Of a DNA stretch of 64,000 nucleotides, positions 10,143 to 23,400 are shown in pieces. Numbering within the stretch: the stretch's first letter is position 1; the number at the start of each line of letters is the position of its first letter. The position numbers were made by a program, and so were the translations under genes. The DNA comes from Cryptomeria japonica. Taxonomy: Eukaryota > Streptophyta > Pinopsida > Cupressales > Cupressaceae. The notes below the pieces were generated by a model. That model saw nothing but the letters and a program-made list of their open reading frames with translations, had not been told where the DNA came from and did no database searches. The DNA lies in NCBI RefSeq assembly GCF_030272615.1, contig NC_081405.1, forward strand, positions 158,149,954 through 158,213,953, in the 5' to 3' direction.

Positions 10143-12066
10143 ATGGGAGATAACAATGAAAACACTGACCAACCACAACTACAACAACCAAACCCTCATT
10201 TGCCAAACCCCCCCTCAATTCAAGATTCGATTGCACAAAATTTGAATGAATTGAGGGGGATTGCAAAAGTATATCGTAGGATCCCTCGTCTAAACCCATT
10301 GTTTGATCCTCTCACGTCGATCGTAAAAAGTATGGAAACCATGACTGAGGAGCATGATGCCGCCCTTTTGTGGCAAGATTCTATGAAGGAAAAATATGCA
10401 GATGGCTTGTCGTATAAGGATATCAAGGATCTTGAGATATCCAAAGCCGAAATCGCCTCATTGTTTGTCAATCCCCATACTGGTCAGCCTGTAGATCCTA
10501 AAAAAATAAAACTTTCTATCAAATGGTGCACAAATGATGGGATTGTGAAAAACTTTTGGGATCGTTGGTGGATGGTTTTCGACAAACCACCCAACAACAA
10601 TCTTGATATCCCCTTCTATTTCATAAAAAAATTGTATGCTGAGTTTGTTTTACAGAAACATGTAAACTACTTTGACATCCAACCTTTCCAGGGTGTAGGT
10701 TTAGGTATGCCCCAAAATAGACCTGGGACAGTCAGAGTAGTCTAGGGCCCATATGTCCCCCCTCCTCCTGTTGATCCCCCACCTGCAGTTCAGCATCCTG
10801 ATATCATTTTTGAGGCGGCTTCACAGACCATATCGGCTATTCACTCTTTGAGTAGCCTTTTGGTTTCTCAGGTTGCGTCAGTAGCTCGGCCTACTTTTGA
10901 TGGTAGCGGTGCATCGGGTGGTGCTAACATGTCATCTTCGGCTCCACACATATGTGTGCCACATAGTTGTGTCATGTGTGGGCACGTATGCTTGGGTCCA
11001 GTTGGACAGCCCGTTGATTATGCTGTGGACAGTGCATATTACGAGGTGCATGAGATGCATGATGCACCAGAGGTTATTACATAGACTAGAGGATACCTTG
11101 GGGAGTCCTCACATGCTAGAGGCGAGGAGGCACCGTCATCATACATTGATGATGTATTGGTAAGATTTGTGTTTTCACAGTTCATGTTATATTTTAATTA
11201 AATATTTATAAATTAGATAATATTAAGTACTAATTTTTATTTACATGGTCTATTTAACAGTTGATGACCGAGGATGAGTTGAGACAGATTCAGGAGGGCA
11301 CCTTGTCGGCCATTTCATTTGGCCTCGATAGCTTGACGATACATATATTATTACACCTAGTCATTTGTATTTTATTGTACATACATGCTCATCATTTATA
11401 TTTGTATTAATTAGATTATGTAGTAACTTGCATGTATATCTTATTTTACTCTTGTAGGGCACAAGCAGCACGAGTGCGGTGCAGTGTGATCTAGGATCTG
11501 GTAGTGCAATTGGAGACAAGGGAAAAGTAATTGAATGCAAATATGATTGAATGAATAGTTTAAATAACTTATAGTGATTATACATGTCTAGACATAGATT
11601 GATAGTTTCATATACTTGTTGTGTATATATACAGAGAATCCTTGGCTTCACATCCTTGATGACTACACCCAGTATACCTGAAGAAGAAGAAGAGATGCCT
11701 CGAGTAGATGTGTGTTTATTTTATTTTTTGATTAGTAGATATAATTTGTTATTATCAGTGACAATTATATGCTAACTTGTATCAATGTCATGTTTCTAAA
11801 CATATGTAGGTTGTTTATGAAAATATTCAAAACATACCTCGTCTACCAAAGACATACATCAAGAGTCCTGCAAAGCTGAAGAGAAAACATGGAGATGAGG
11901 TAAACATGAATAGTTCAATTAAATAGTTCATTTTTATGTTAACTTTTTGAATGTAATTATATAATATAACTAATATTAATCATGTTTTGTTTTTCTTGTG
12001 CAGGATCCTTCAGAGCCGAGCAGTGTGGTGAAGAGGATCGATTTTGATGATCCATCAATAGCTTAG
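10143..12066 (+). pseudogene. unrecognised multi-exon gene, probably transposon-borne, broken
   Basis: The first exon starts at 10143 (MGDNNEN), in preference to an in-frame ATG at 10044, and runs to 11159 before a GTAAG donor. Likely later exons are 11261 to about 11336, about 11458-11527, 11635-11710, 11810-11899 and 12004-12066; most are bounded by AG acceptors and GT donors, but the donor of the second is unclear. The protein has a Gln/Pro-rich start, a charged central domain with FWDRWWM and FYFIKKLYAEF motifs, a low-complexity Ser/His/Cys part, an acidic EEEEE run, and a basic KLKRKHGDE tail that could be a nuclear localisation signal. Two in-frame interruptions in exon 1 suggest it is dead. 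I recognise no known family. The relative at 668-810 suggests a repeated mobile sequence. Confidence 0.5.
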
Positions 12067-12339
12067 GATGTTATAGATAGTTTTGGGATGCTTACATGTC
12101 TAGTTGGCATGTATATTTTGTATATGGACATACATTCACGTATTTAGACATACATTTTGTTTCAGTTGGTGTTTATGCCATATTTGTGTATGGACATACA
12201 TTTGTAATCATTCAACATTTATATATATATATATAGAAGTTGATATTCGATCATATAAATTGTTGCTCATCTGTGTGTGGTGTTATCATGGAAATATTTA
12301 ATCTTCATTCCAATAATTAACAATGGTTAATAATGGCTA

Positions 12340-12514
12340 TTTACTGAACAATACAATTCATTTCATTTCATCATAAGTGTTGTTTTTATAATGAACAATA
12401 TAATTCATTTAATGAACAATACAATACAATTTATTTAATGAACAATACAATTCATTTAATCAACAATACAATAAAATTCATTCAATAAACAATACAATTC
12501 ATTTAATGAACAAT
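12340..12514. repeat. short degenerate tandem repeat
   Basis: Several copies of a unit of about 20-30 bp resembling acaatacaattcatttaatga run directly into the 359-bp satellite at 12515. Spacing is irregular because of small insertions and deletions. Confidence 0.65.
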
Positions 12515-14375
12515 ACCCTACGCATGCTCCTATTTTGCCCCCCCACTCGATCGAACGCTCGGGGTCATACCCTACCGACGTTGTCCCTTGAGCGTCCTAA
12601 GTGCTCAAAATTGTCAAAATTTGATGGGCCCTAACTCGGAATCTGTGGCACCTGCGAACGATCCGTTTGAACCTACGAGGCCACAAGAGGGGTCCCTACA
12701 AAAGCCTATCTTGGTATTTCAAGTTTCCCTACGATTTTATTAGGGCAGCAATTTTTCGGTTGCCGAAAAAATCGTCAGTCTCACTTAATGGAATGTTGTC
12801 GCCTCGTCGATTTGTCGTTCAGCTCGTCGCGATGATGAACCGTCGGCTCCGACATGTCCAGTTAGGCATAATTACCCTATGCATGCTCCTATTTTGCTCC
12901 CCCACTCGATCGAACGCTCGGGGTCATACCCTACCGACGTCATCCCTTGAGCGCCCTAAGTGCTCAAAATTGTCAAAATTTGACGGGCCCTAACTCAGAA
13001 TCTGTGGCACCTGCAAACAATCCATTTGAACCTACGAGGCCATGAGAGGGGTCCCTACAAAAGCCTATCTCGGTATTTCAAGTTGCCCTACGATTTTATT
13101 AGGGCAACAATTTTTCGGTTGGCGAAAAAATCATCAGTCTCACTCAATGGAATGTTGTTGCCTAGTCGATTTCTCGTTCAGCTCGTCGCGATGACGAACC
13201 GTCAGCTCCGACATGTCCAATTAGGCATAATTACCCTACGCATGCTCCTTTTTTGCCCCCCCACTCGATCCAATGCTCGGGATCATACCCTACCGGTGTC
13301 GTCCCTTGAGCGCCCTAAGTGCTCAAAATTGTCAAACTTTGACGGGCCCTAACTCAGAATCTATGGCACCTGCGAACGATCTGTTTGAACCTACGGGGCC
13401 ACGAGAGGGGTCCCTACAAAAGCCTATCTCAGTATTTCAAGTTTCCCTACGGTTTTATTAGGGCAGTAATTTTTTGGTTGGCGAAAAAATCATCAGTCTC
13501 ACTCAATGGAATGTTGTCGCCTGGTCGATTTCTCATTCAGCTCGTCACCATGACGAACCGTCAGCTCCGACATGTCCAGTTAGGCATAATTACCCTACGC
13601 ATGCTCCTGTTTTGCCCCCCCACTCGATCGAACACTCGGGGTCATACCCTACCGGTGTCGTCCCTTGAGCGCCCTAAGTGCTCAAAATTGTCAAACTTTG
13701 ATGAGCCCTAACTCAAAATCTGTGGCACCTGTGAACAATCCGTTTGAACCTACGAGGCCACGAGAGGGGTCCCTACAAAATCCTATCTCGGTATTTCAAG
13801 TTTCCCTACGGTTTTATTAGGGCAACAATTTTTCGGTTGGCAAAAAATTCGTCAGTCTCACTCAATGGAATGTTGTCGCCTGGTCAATTTCTCGTTCAGC
13901 TCATCGCGATGATGAACCGTCGGCTCCGACATGTCCAGTTAGGCATAATTACCCTATGCATGCTCCTGTTTTGCCCCCCCACTCGATCGAACGCTCGGAG
14001 TCATACCCTACCAGCGTCGTCCCTTGAGCGCCCTAAGTGCTCAAAATTGTCAAACTTTGATGGGCCCTAACTCAGAATCTGTGGCACCTACGAACGATCC
14101 GGTTGAACCTACAAGGCCATGAGAGGGGTCCCTACAAAAGCCTATCTCGGTATTTCAAGTTGCCCTACGGTTTTATTAGGGCAGCAATTTTTCGGTTGGC
14201 AAAAAAATCGTCAGTCTCACTCAATGGAATGTTGTTGCCTGGTCGATTTCTCATTTAGCTTGTCGCGATGACAAACCGTCGGCTCCGACATGTCCAGTTA
14301 GGCATAATTACCCTACGCATGCTCTGCTTTGCCCCCCCCCACTTGATCTGATGCTCGGGGTCATACCCTACGCAT
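12515..14375. repeat. 359-bp satellite array, five full copies plus a partial
   Basis: Monomers begin accctacgcatgctcc at 12515, 12874, 13233, 13592 and 13951, with a truncated sixth from about 14310. Copies are roughly 90-95% alike by eye. The monomer is much richer in GC than its surroundings. An ATG-started 108-codon frame recurs in four monomers (12667, 13026, 13385, 13744, + strand), but the 359-bp period is not a multiple of three and nothing supports expression. The last copy ends where a second accctacgcatg motif occurs, as expected for unequal exchange at that motif. Confidence 0.92.
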
Positions 14376-15777
14376 GTGACATCCATGAAGGGATATGAAG
14401 GGATATTTTGTAAACAATCAGAAACCTTTAATGATAATCAAGTTGAAGCCTTGAGATTTATGCAATATGGTTCAAGTCCAAAACTGTACCCTGAGAGCAT
14501 TTTGATTTACTTATGTCTTGTGTATTATAATAAAGACCAATTTGCCAATGTGACATCTTCATATGAGAGAAAAGCTTCATTTTATCTCAATACAGTTGTA
14601 CATGTTTCATTATTAGAAAAAATAAATATACAAAGATCTATTATTAGTATCCTCTAGATTATGGATTTGAATTGATGTTCTCAATTAGTTATTATCTGTT
14701 TAACTTTTCTTCATAAGGCACAACCATCTGGTGGTTATCATATGAGGACAACCATCCATGACTTTCAAAGTAATTGATATTTATTCCTACACCTCACACT
14801 CACAAGATTAATAATAAAATGACATTTATGATTCATCAAATGCTGACAAAGTCTAATCAAAGTTCAACTTCGAGATGTATACAACATATCATATTCAACT
14901 TCAAGATGCATACAACTTACCATATTCAAGCTCATGCCAACCACGACTTGGATATTGTTATATGTCGATTAAAGTACAATATATGTAATAAAACCATATA
15001 GTCTTACAAAAAAGCCATCATAGACCATCTATGTTGATTAAAGTACAATTAATTTGTAACAGGGGCACACTCACAATCTGAAGTTGCAAAGCCCTGTGGG
15101 AAGCATCAAATTAGAAATTTATTAATCTGACTCATACTACTGTCAAAAGCATCAAGGATGCTACTGCTAGAGAACACCATGCTCCATTGTGGAGAGAATA
15201 TTAGGTGCATCTGATGTCAGCATCTGAAAATGAAACAATGTTATTCAATTGCCAAAATCTAACTGACTTTATTTTATAAACCATTAATGAATAAAAATAG
15301 ACAAGGTTCCCTGAGTGAAAGTTCGATGACCACTTTGACTAGTAGGTGTTGATGTTGAAGGCCCAACATTAACCTATTTACCTGACTATCAATGTCAAAT
15401 GTTTGATTCAATAGATCATCTGTCATGACAATTTGATCCACTGCAAATGTGTCCTGGCCACATGCATTTGAATCATCTTCATGATAATAAATACAACAAG
15501 ACCCACAATTTAATCTCATTAATGCACAAAGGAATATGTACCATCACCAAGAGAGGTTCTCGTCAACAACGAATGATCTAGCATGAACCTGTATTTTTAA
15601 GAAGAGTCTACACATAAAATGCATGGATGAACATAACGGATTTATGATAATCACTTCAACTGAAATGCATGATAATAAATGAAAAGGTGGGATCATATAC
15701 CATAACAATACGTCCCTTCGAATTATATCAACATAACCCACTATGTTGACGCAAAAATCGTAATGTGATACTGTTCT
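14376..15777. other. intergenic between satellite and Tat element, no gene identified
   Basis: Mostly AT-rich. Two - strand frames (15274-15519 and 15544-15786) encode about 80 residues each without a domain I recognise. The first contains HEDDSNACGQDTFAVDQIV followed by a possible donor GTAAAT, so decayed exons are possible. A short near-duplication lies at 14865-14935 (cttcgagatgtatacaac and cttcaagatgcatacaac). Confidence 0.35.
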
Positions 15778-16263
15778 TGTAGTCACATAAATCTATCCAC
15801 TTAATTAAATGAATACTTAGTATTTATTTGATTATTTAACCATCAATTAATAATTAATTAAATTAATATTTAATTAATTCATCTTAACCCTATTCTCCTA
15901 TTAATTAAATAAATTATTCAATTTATTTCATTTAAATCACTTAACCAAATTCAGACCATTAATTAAATAAATAAATCATATTTATTTAATTAAATCTTCT
16001 CTCACATTTAAATAAATTAATATTTATTTAAATCCCCCAAAATCCCACCTCTCACATTTAAATAAATTAACATTTATTTAAATCACCTTTATCCTCCACC
16101 CACTTGTATTTTCCTACAAAAGCAAGTTGCACAATTATTTTAAATAAATAATTTATTTAAATCACCTTTATCCTCCACCCACTTGTATTTTCCGACAAAA
16201 GCAAGTTGCACAACTATTTTAAATAAATTATTTATTTAAAATCCTATTTATCCTCACCCACTT

Positions 16264-16690
16264 GAAACCTTTAATGGTTTCCCTTAAAGTCTTCAAACTT
16301 GATGGCTTTAAAGTCTTCAAACTTGATGGCTTCCTTCTATAGTCTTCTTAAGCCTTTAATGGTTTCCCTTAAAGTCTTCAAACTTGATGGCTTCCTTCTA
16401 TAGTCTTCTTAAGCCTTTAATGGTTTCCCTTAAAGTCTTCAAACTTGATGGCTTTAAAGTCTTCAAACTTGATGGCTTCCTTCTATAGTCTTCTTAAGCC
16501 TTTAATGGTTTCCCTTAAAGTCTTCAAACTTGATGGCTTCCTTCTATAGTCTTCTTAAGCCTTTAATGGTTTCCCTTAAAGTCTTCAAACTTGATGGCTT
16601 TAAAGTCTTCAAACTTTAATGGTTTTCCTTAAAGTCTTCAAGCCTTTAATGGTCTCCCTCAAAGTCTTCAAGCATTTTAATGCTTTATCT
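16264..16690. repeat. minisatellite inside the 5' LTR
   Basis: Repeats of cctttaatggtttccc, then ttaaagtcttcaaacttgatgg, come in a long (about 85 bp) and a short (about 61 bp) version that differ by a 24-bp inner duplication. The order here is long, short, long, short, then a variant end. Confidence 0.85.
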
Positions 16691-17311
16691 TCCTTTTTCT
16701 CATTTAAATAAATTAATATTTATTTGAATATTTATCCAAATGCAAATTACACCATTTAATTGAAATAAATGATTTTATTTTAATTGAAAATACCAAAATT
16801 CCTCCCACTTGCATTTTCCTACAAAATCCACTTGCATGCCTAAAACCCCTTCTAGATTCTTCTAAACCTTTCCTAATTAACCTAATCCATCCCCTAAATA
16901 TTGTCACATTCCTAAGCGAATTGGAGTCACTTCTCAAAGACTCCAAAGTCTTTGAAAAGCAATTAATGCTTTGTGTGTTCAACAAATTAACCTCTAAAGT
17001 CTTCCAAACCACTTATGGCTCTTACATGACCATTAATGGTTAATTCCACTTGCACCCATGGTTAAGGACTTTGACCCCTAACTTAACCCTCATGTAACCC
17101 ATGTGTCTCTTCAAAGCATTTATTTCTTTGACTAGGGTAACCATCATGTCCCCTCAAGCATTTAATGCTCCTTATCTCTCCTCTCAAGCCTCCTCATGGT
17201 GACACTTGTCAACATGGGATTGGGTTGAAAGTCTCACATGGATTGAATATCTTTCAATCCTAACCCTTGTTAAGATTACTTAATCTTAACCCTTCATTTC
17301 CCCATTTCTTC

Positions 17312-17320
17312 TATAAATAG
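17312..17320 (+). promoter_or_regulatory. TATA box of the Tat 5' LTR
   Basis: TATAAATAG lies about 400 bp before the LTR end. The matching site in the 3' LTR is at about 31734-31742. Confidence 0.6.
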
Positions 17321-17720
17321 AACCCTTCTCCTCAAGCAAAAAGAGAAACATTTTAGAGTATTGTTGTTATACTGGCATTAGCATAGAGCTTTCTCATAGC
17401 ATCACTATCTACACTTGCATAGCATTTGCTTATCATATTCAACTATCTTGAATCTCCATATGGCATCCATGGCTAGTGCTAAAAGCTGAGAGCTACACTC
17501 ATTTGGGACTTGGAGAGGAGAGGAACAAGGGAGGAGCAACTATGAGCATCTTGATTACTATTTTATTCTATGTTTATATGCTTTCTATTTCATGCTTAAT
17601 ATCTCTCTTGATATGCCTGTTTAGGATAATCTTTTGTTGCTAAGACTAATGTTTGTTTCTTGTGCTCTTGTGTGTGTTGCCATCAAACAGATTTTCTAAT
17701 CCTTTTTGCAGAACATCATT

Positions 17721-17738
17721 TGGTGAACCCGACGTGAA
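17721..17738 (+). other. primer binding site of the Tat element
   Basis: TGGTGAACCCGACGTGAA begins two bases after the 5' LTR. It starts with TGG, complementary to a tRNA CCA end. I do not assign the tRNA. Confidence 0.6.
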
Positions 17739-20440
17739 TCCAAACACCAAAAAGATCAACTTTTTTAACCAATAACATGTTTGAATGTTGAAAATGTCAC
17801 ACAGGTTGCGCTTTTGACACTGTTTTGGTGCATTTGACATTGTTTTGGCACTATTCACCTTGTTTCAGAGCTTTTGCCCTCTCTGTCTTTCCCTTTCTTT
17901 TAGCACGTTTGTGTTAAATAGCGCCTCTGTTTAAACGCAGACTAGCGCTATTGTAACAGAACGTTGTACAAATCACCTTGTAACCAAAAAAAAAAAAATT
18001 AGGCTTGTAGAAGCCCACCAAATAGGCGGATTTTACTAACTATTTTTCTCTTTTGTGTAGATTTAAATTAGATTAAAAAGTAGATTTATATTTCTTACTA
18101 ACTTGTTTTTGAAGTTGGTTTTAAAAAAATGAATTCACTTTTTATTTTGGTTTAAAATTAACTTCATATTTCAAATTTGGGCTTTTAAAAAAAGAATCAC
18201 ACATTTGTTTGGGGCTCTTAAAAAGAATTTCATTGTTCCAAGGTAAAAAGAACCACAAACTTATACAAAACAACTTTATTTCTTGCAAGTTAGGAAACAA
18301 ACTTTGTTTTGGTGCTTAAAATCAACAAAACAAAATTTATTTTCTTGCATCAACTTAAAAGAAATTTACAATCAACACTTTGTTTCGAGGCAATCTAAAA
18401 AGAACAAGCTATTTTTCCTTCAGGCTCAAAAACAATTTTACTTCAAGCAAGACGTGTTTGCAATTCAGTTGACTAGGATTTCAAAGTTCCTAGTTTACAA
18501 AATATTTTGCCTTTGAAGTTAAAAAGAACACCATGACTGTTGGAGCAACATCTCCAAATAGTTAGATCACATTTGAAAATGATGGATTAAAAAGAACAAG
18601 TGTTTTACGTGTTTGGCACGCTTGTGCAAAAAGTCAGTCGAGTGGTCCTACCTCTAACACACACTATCCTCTCCCTTGGCTTTCGTGGTCCTAGGTGCAA
18701 GAGAAAAGTGTTAGTAACACTCAAAAATTTTATCTTTTTAAGAGAGGCCTGCCAAGGGATCGATACTCTTGGGAACGACCTCAAGCGGTAAATCCTTCTA
18801 GCCACTATAGAAATCAGGTGAGAGCAAAAGCTGTAGCCTTGGGTATAGTTGTTCCTATAGTGTAACTGGCTGAAAGGACAAATGGGCCCCACCACCAGTT
18901 ACAAGGCTCTTAAGTGAGTCACTACAGAATGAACTTATGTCCAAAAACATCGAACATGACTAAACACCTTTAAGTAGTAGCCCACCCGTTCTATTGATTG
19001 AGAATATTTGCGATAAAATTTAGTGCAAGAGCATAGATGGTTTTGCTCCCAAGATACTCACCATACATATTTCCTTGCGTAGAAACATAGCTTTTTGAAA
19101 AGTCACTTGTGGCTTGATAAAAGTGGTGACTCCCCCATCATTGGGATCATCTATTTGTTATGCTCGTGCAAGACTTAGTATATCACATCCTTACCTGCCA
19201 CGGCGGGATTCATAAGGTATGTAGTACCAAAGTCGAAGAAATATCAAGATGTGGGCTAAATTTATCACAACTGGCCATTTGACCTTAGGGATAAAAAGTG
19301 TTTGAAGTGTGTTCGTTTTAAAGACCAAGTGCAAATTGAGCCGACTTCAGGCTTTGGAAATACACCTTAAAATACATCTAAAGGAAGGGTCATATACAAG
19401 TCCAAGGATTGGGTTAATCTAGACCCATACTCATTTGTGCCTTTTAAGCAACATTTTTGTGTTTGTGTGCTTGCTTTGTTTTCTTGTCAAAGAAAAAAAT
19501 CAGAAAATCACTCCCAAAAATAAAGTATTCATCCAACCAAACATTTCTCAAAACAACCAAACACATCAAAAACAAAGTGCAAACAACAAAAAAATCAAAC
19601 CTTTATGACCATTCTTGACATCTTGCGAAAGAAGAAGCGTCATCAGAATATCAACTTGAAAAGAAGACCATTAAGCTCAAAGGCTTTGATCAAAAGGAAG
19701 AAATTCTTCTATATAAATAGACAAATCTTTGTCTCACATAGAGTCTTTCTGCGTCACATGCGTCTCTACCTTCAAGGAAAAACAAATGAATTTGATTCCG
19801 AATCATTGAACCGCAAAGCTTTTATGCAATATAGAGCTCTGAGTTATCACAAAAAACCAAGGAGGAAAGATTAATCCCAACTTCTTCCCAAAACGTCTGT
19901 ATCACATACAACACAGCTCGAAAAATACCACCAACACCCGAAAGGGAAGAGATAGAGTTTGTCCCATTTGTAACACAAAGTTTTTATTGAAGTTGAAAAC
20001 ATTTTCATCCATCATCTCACTCATACATCATCACTTCATCATCAATTTGTCCCAACTCTCAAAACATTAAGAGGTTCTTATCCCAAGTTCTCTTTTAGAT
20101 ATTGCTTGAAATCAAACACATCACATCACTTTTTAGATTGTTTCTACATCTAGGATAAGCTCATCCTAAGAGACACATCTACGCAGGTTAAAACTAGTTC
20201 ATGAGTGAATCCTCTCATTACTAGGTAGTTAAATCTGTAACACATCTCAGATTTCTCTACACCTTATCACATCAAATCTTATCAAAAAAAACAAGCAATT
20301 CAAAAAAGGAATTTCGGTTACATCCACCTTAAAAGTGCTAGAGATCCACGTGCAACACAATTCACCAACCATCAATCTCTCATTTCAACAAAAACTCATC
20401 ATCATTTTCACACAACTTCAACAAAAAGCTTATAAACAAA
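17739..20440 (+). other. untranslated leader of the Tat element
   Basis: The leader of about 2.7 kb between the primer site and gag is unusually long, as in other Tat elements. It contains an 89-codon, very basic open frame at 19605-19874 (many Lys and Arg) that could be a remnant of the extra leader ORF some Tat elements carry. No domain is recognised. Confidence 0.5.
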
Positions 20441-23400
20441 ATGGCCCAAACCCGATCACAGTCCAGGCAACGAGAAATAGAAAGGGAAGAAGAAGAAGAG
20501 GAAAATCTCAATGAATTTCAAGAAGCACTTGGAGGAAATGCAGATGACAAAAACCCAAGTACTCCCACTCCTGCAACAATAGAAAGGGCTCAGCATAACC
20601 CTCTCTTTAACAGACTTTTTGATGAAATACTTAGGAGCAATGCGGATGCTCACTTCTTAAGACTCGCTCAAGAAGGAGCAAAACTCCCCTCTGACTTTGA
20701 TCTTGCCCAATTAAGACAAGCATCAAAAAGACAAAGTCGCCATGAAGAGGAAAGAGGTAGAGATCCCATCAGATATAACATTCCTCGAGGTAACCCACCA
20801 CCTCCTCCTCCAAATGAAATGGAGATGTTGCGGCAACAAGTTGAGAATCTCGCCCAACAGCTTCATAGTGGTATCAAGACTAACCAATTCTCACTCAATG
20901 ACATCTGTCCCTATCCTTTTGATAGGAATCTTTACATGCCACCATTTCCACGAGGATTCGAAACACCCAAATTCAAAAAATATAGAGGAAAGGGGGATCC
21001 CCGCGATCATGTCAGAGAATTTCATTCCGCTTGTCTTGAAGTAGCATATGAAGACACATACCTAATGCGCCTTTTTCCCCAAAGCTTGGGAGGAACAACC
21101 ACATCATGGTTTTCTCGACTACCAAGTGGCATTAGAACATTTGAGGAACTTATCCAAAAATTCTTCACTCATTACTCTCATAACATTGAACGCGACATCA
21201 CCATGGCTGATCTGTGCAACACCAAACAAAAACCAGGTGAACTATTCTCAGTATTCCTGCCACGATGGCGCCAAATGTCTAGCAGACGTTCTCTTCAGTT
21301 ACTTGAATGAGAACTAGTGGAAATATTCATTTCCAACTTAAACGAAGAAATGGAATTTCACCTGGATGTCAAAGACACAGACTCTTTTAATGATATGATT
21401 ACCAAGGGTTTGAAATGTGAACGGGCACTTATCAAGAAAGGACTCATCAAAATCTATAATGAACCAAAGGATGGTCCTCGCCCACGCTTCAATAGTGATA
21501 AACCGAGCTTCTAGAATAAAAACAAGAATATCGTCAACGATGGGGTTGTGGATGCCCGAACTATCCAAAATGCACAACCTGTGGTTCGGTTTGCAGGACA
21601 AAATCCTCCACCTCAGAATAACACAAATGTTCCTTCCAATCAAGGTCACATCACATCTCATGATGAACCTAGACCTCGTCAGCAAAAACAGAAACGCACA
21701 TACACTCCCTTAGGGGAACCCATTAAAACAGTGTTGTGACAACTCATTTCTCAAAATTTGGTCACTCTACCTAAACTATCAAACTATGAGCCTCAGGTCA
21801 AACCGACATGGTGGAGAGATACTGAACACTGTGAATTCCATCAAGGAAGAGGGCACAAGACAAGTAATTGTCACCGATTGAAAGATCTCATTCAGGATCT
21901 TATTGATCGAGGAGAAATTGAAATTGAAGGACATGACCCAAAAACAACAAATAATGATCATCTGATGTTCAAAAATCCACTTCCATCACAAGATCAAAGG
22001 GGTCCTTCCACTTCCAGGCGAGGTCCTGATACCGCTGATTATACGCAGGCTGCGTATAATTACACTGTAAATCATCTATATGATGCTAATGAACAAATTG
22101 CAACCATAACCTTAAAAAATCCCAACTCAAATTGCAATGTTGTTACACGTCGCGGCAAAATTACCATAAAGGTAGCTCCACAAGGCACCACCTCCATCCC
22201 AAAGCAGTACAATCTTGTGGAACAATTAGACAAAACCCCTACACTTATATCCATTTTATAACTATTGTGCCTATCGCCCTCTCATAAAACTATCTTGGAT
22301 CAAGCACTCCAAGAGGCGTCAGTCTCTGCAAATCTGAATATAGACCAATTTCAAGCCATGGTTGGAAGTCTCAAATCATCACCTTGTCTCACTTTTTCTG
22401 AAAGTGACAACTCTTCCTTCCAACAACCTCATAATGCCTCACTCCACATCGAAGGCTTTATCAACCAGCATAGGATCAAGTGAGTCTTGATCGATAATGG
22501 AGCAGGCCTGAATATTTGCACACTACAGTTAGTCACAACATTGGGATATGCGGTAGAATCAGTAGATCCTCGTCAGAAGATCACAATCAAAGCCTATGAC
22601 GATGCAGAGCGTTCATCCAAAGGAGTTGTGGTACTACCAATCTGAGTGGGCCCTGTGGTAAAGCACATCATTTGTCAGGTTCTGGACCTTCCTCTGCCAT
22701 ACAATCTATTGTTAGGAAGACCTTGGATACATGCCATGCAAGCCGTTCCATCTACCTACCATCAATGTATCAAGTTCCCACATAACGGTGTAGAGATCAC
22801 AATTCTGGGTGACGCAAATCCCTTTGCATATTGCCATAATATCAACCATCAACTAGAAATTACCGTTCCCAATAATAGAGAAGCCATTTCCTCCACATCA
22901 TATATAAGTCCCGCCTCTCTTGACAGTTCAAACACCACTATACCGAAGCAAGAAAAGCTTAAAATGAAAGTAGCAGAGGAAGGTCCTGGGGAATACAACT
23001 TGAGTCAACTCTTTTGTGTGGGACAAATGCCCACTTCTCCTCGAACACATGGTAAACCACAACAGTTACTCCAACAACCCATAGTCATGGCAGCATGTGC
23101 TTTGACGCCTTTCATCCTTGGAAAGAGTCAAGAAGAAGAAACCCAAGATGAGGACTTGGCGGAATGGATCTATAAAGATCCCATCACCACTAATCTACCA
23201 CAAGTTAAACTTCCTACGGATCAGTATGGCAAAGGCCTCCTCATTATGCAAAGAATGGGGTATGATGGTCAAAGTGCTTTAGGATATTACAAACAAGGAC
23301 GACATGAACCTCTGATACCGGAATTAAAGCCCAAAGGTAACACGGGCCTAGGCTTTGAAAAAGAGATCTTTCCTAAGCTCAGATTCAAAGGAAAACCCAA

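Larger units (their letters stand above)
15778..17718 (+). repeat. 5' LTR of the Tat element
   Basis: The LTR is 1941 bp, from TGTAGTCACATAAATC to GCAGAACATCA. It contains AT-rich TTTAAATAAAT blocks, a minisatellite at about 16264-16690, and a TATA box TATAAATAG at 17312-17320 that would drive the element's transcript. Confidence 0.92.

Noticed and set aside
12667-14070. Four 108-codon frames as a tandem gene family
   Set aside because: They recur once per 359-bp satellite monomer, the period is not a multiple of three, and there is no recognisable domain or promoter.
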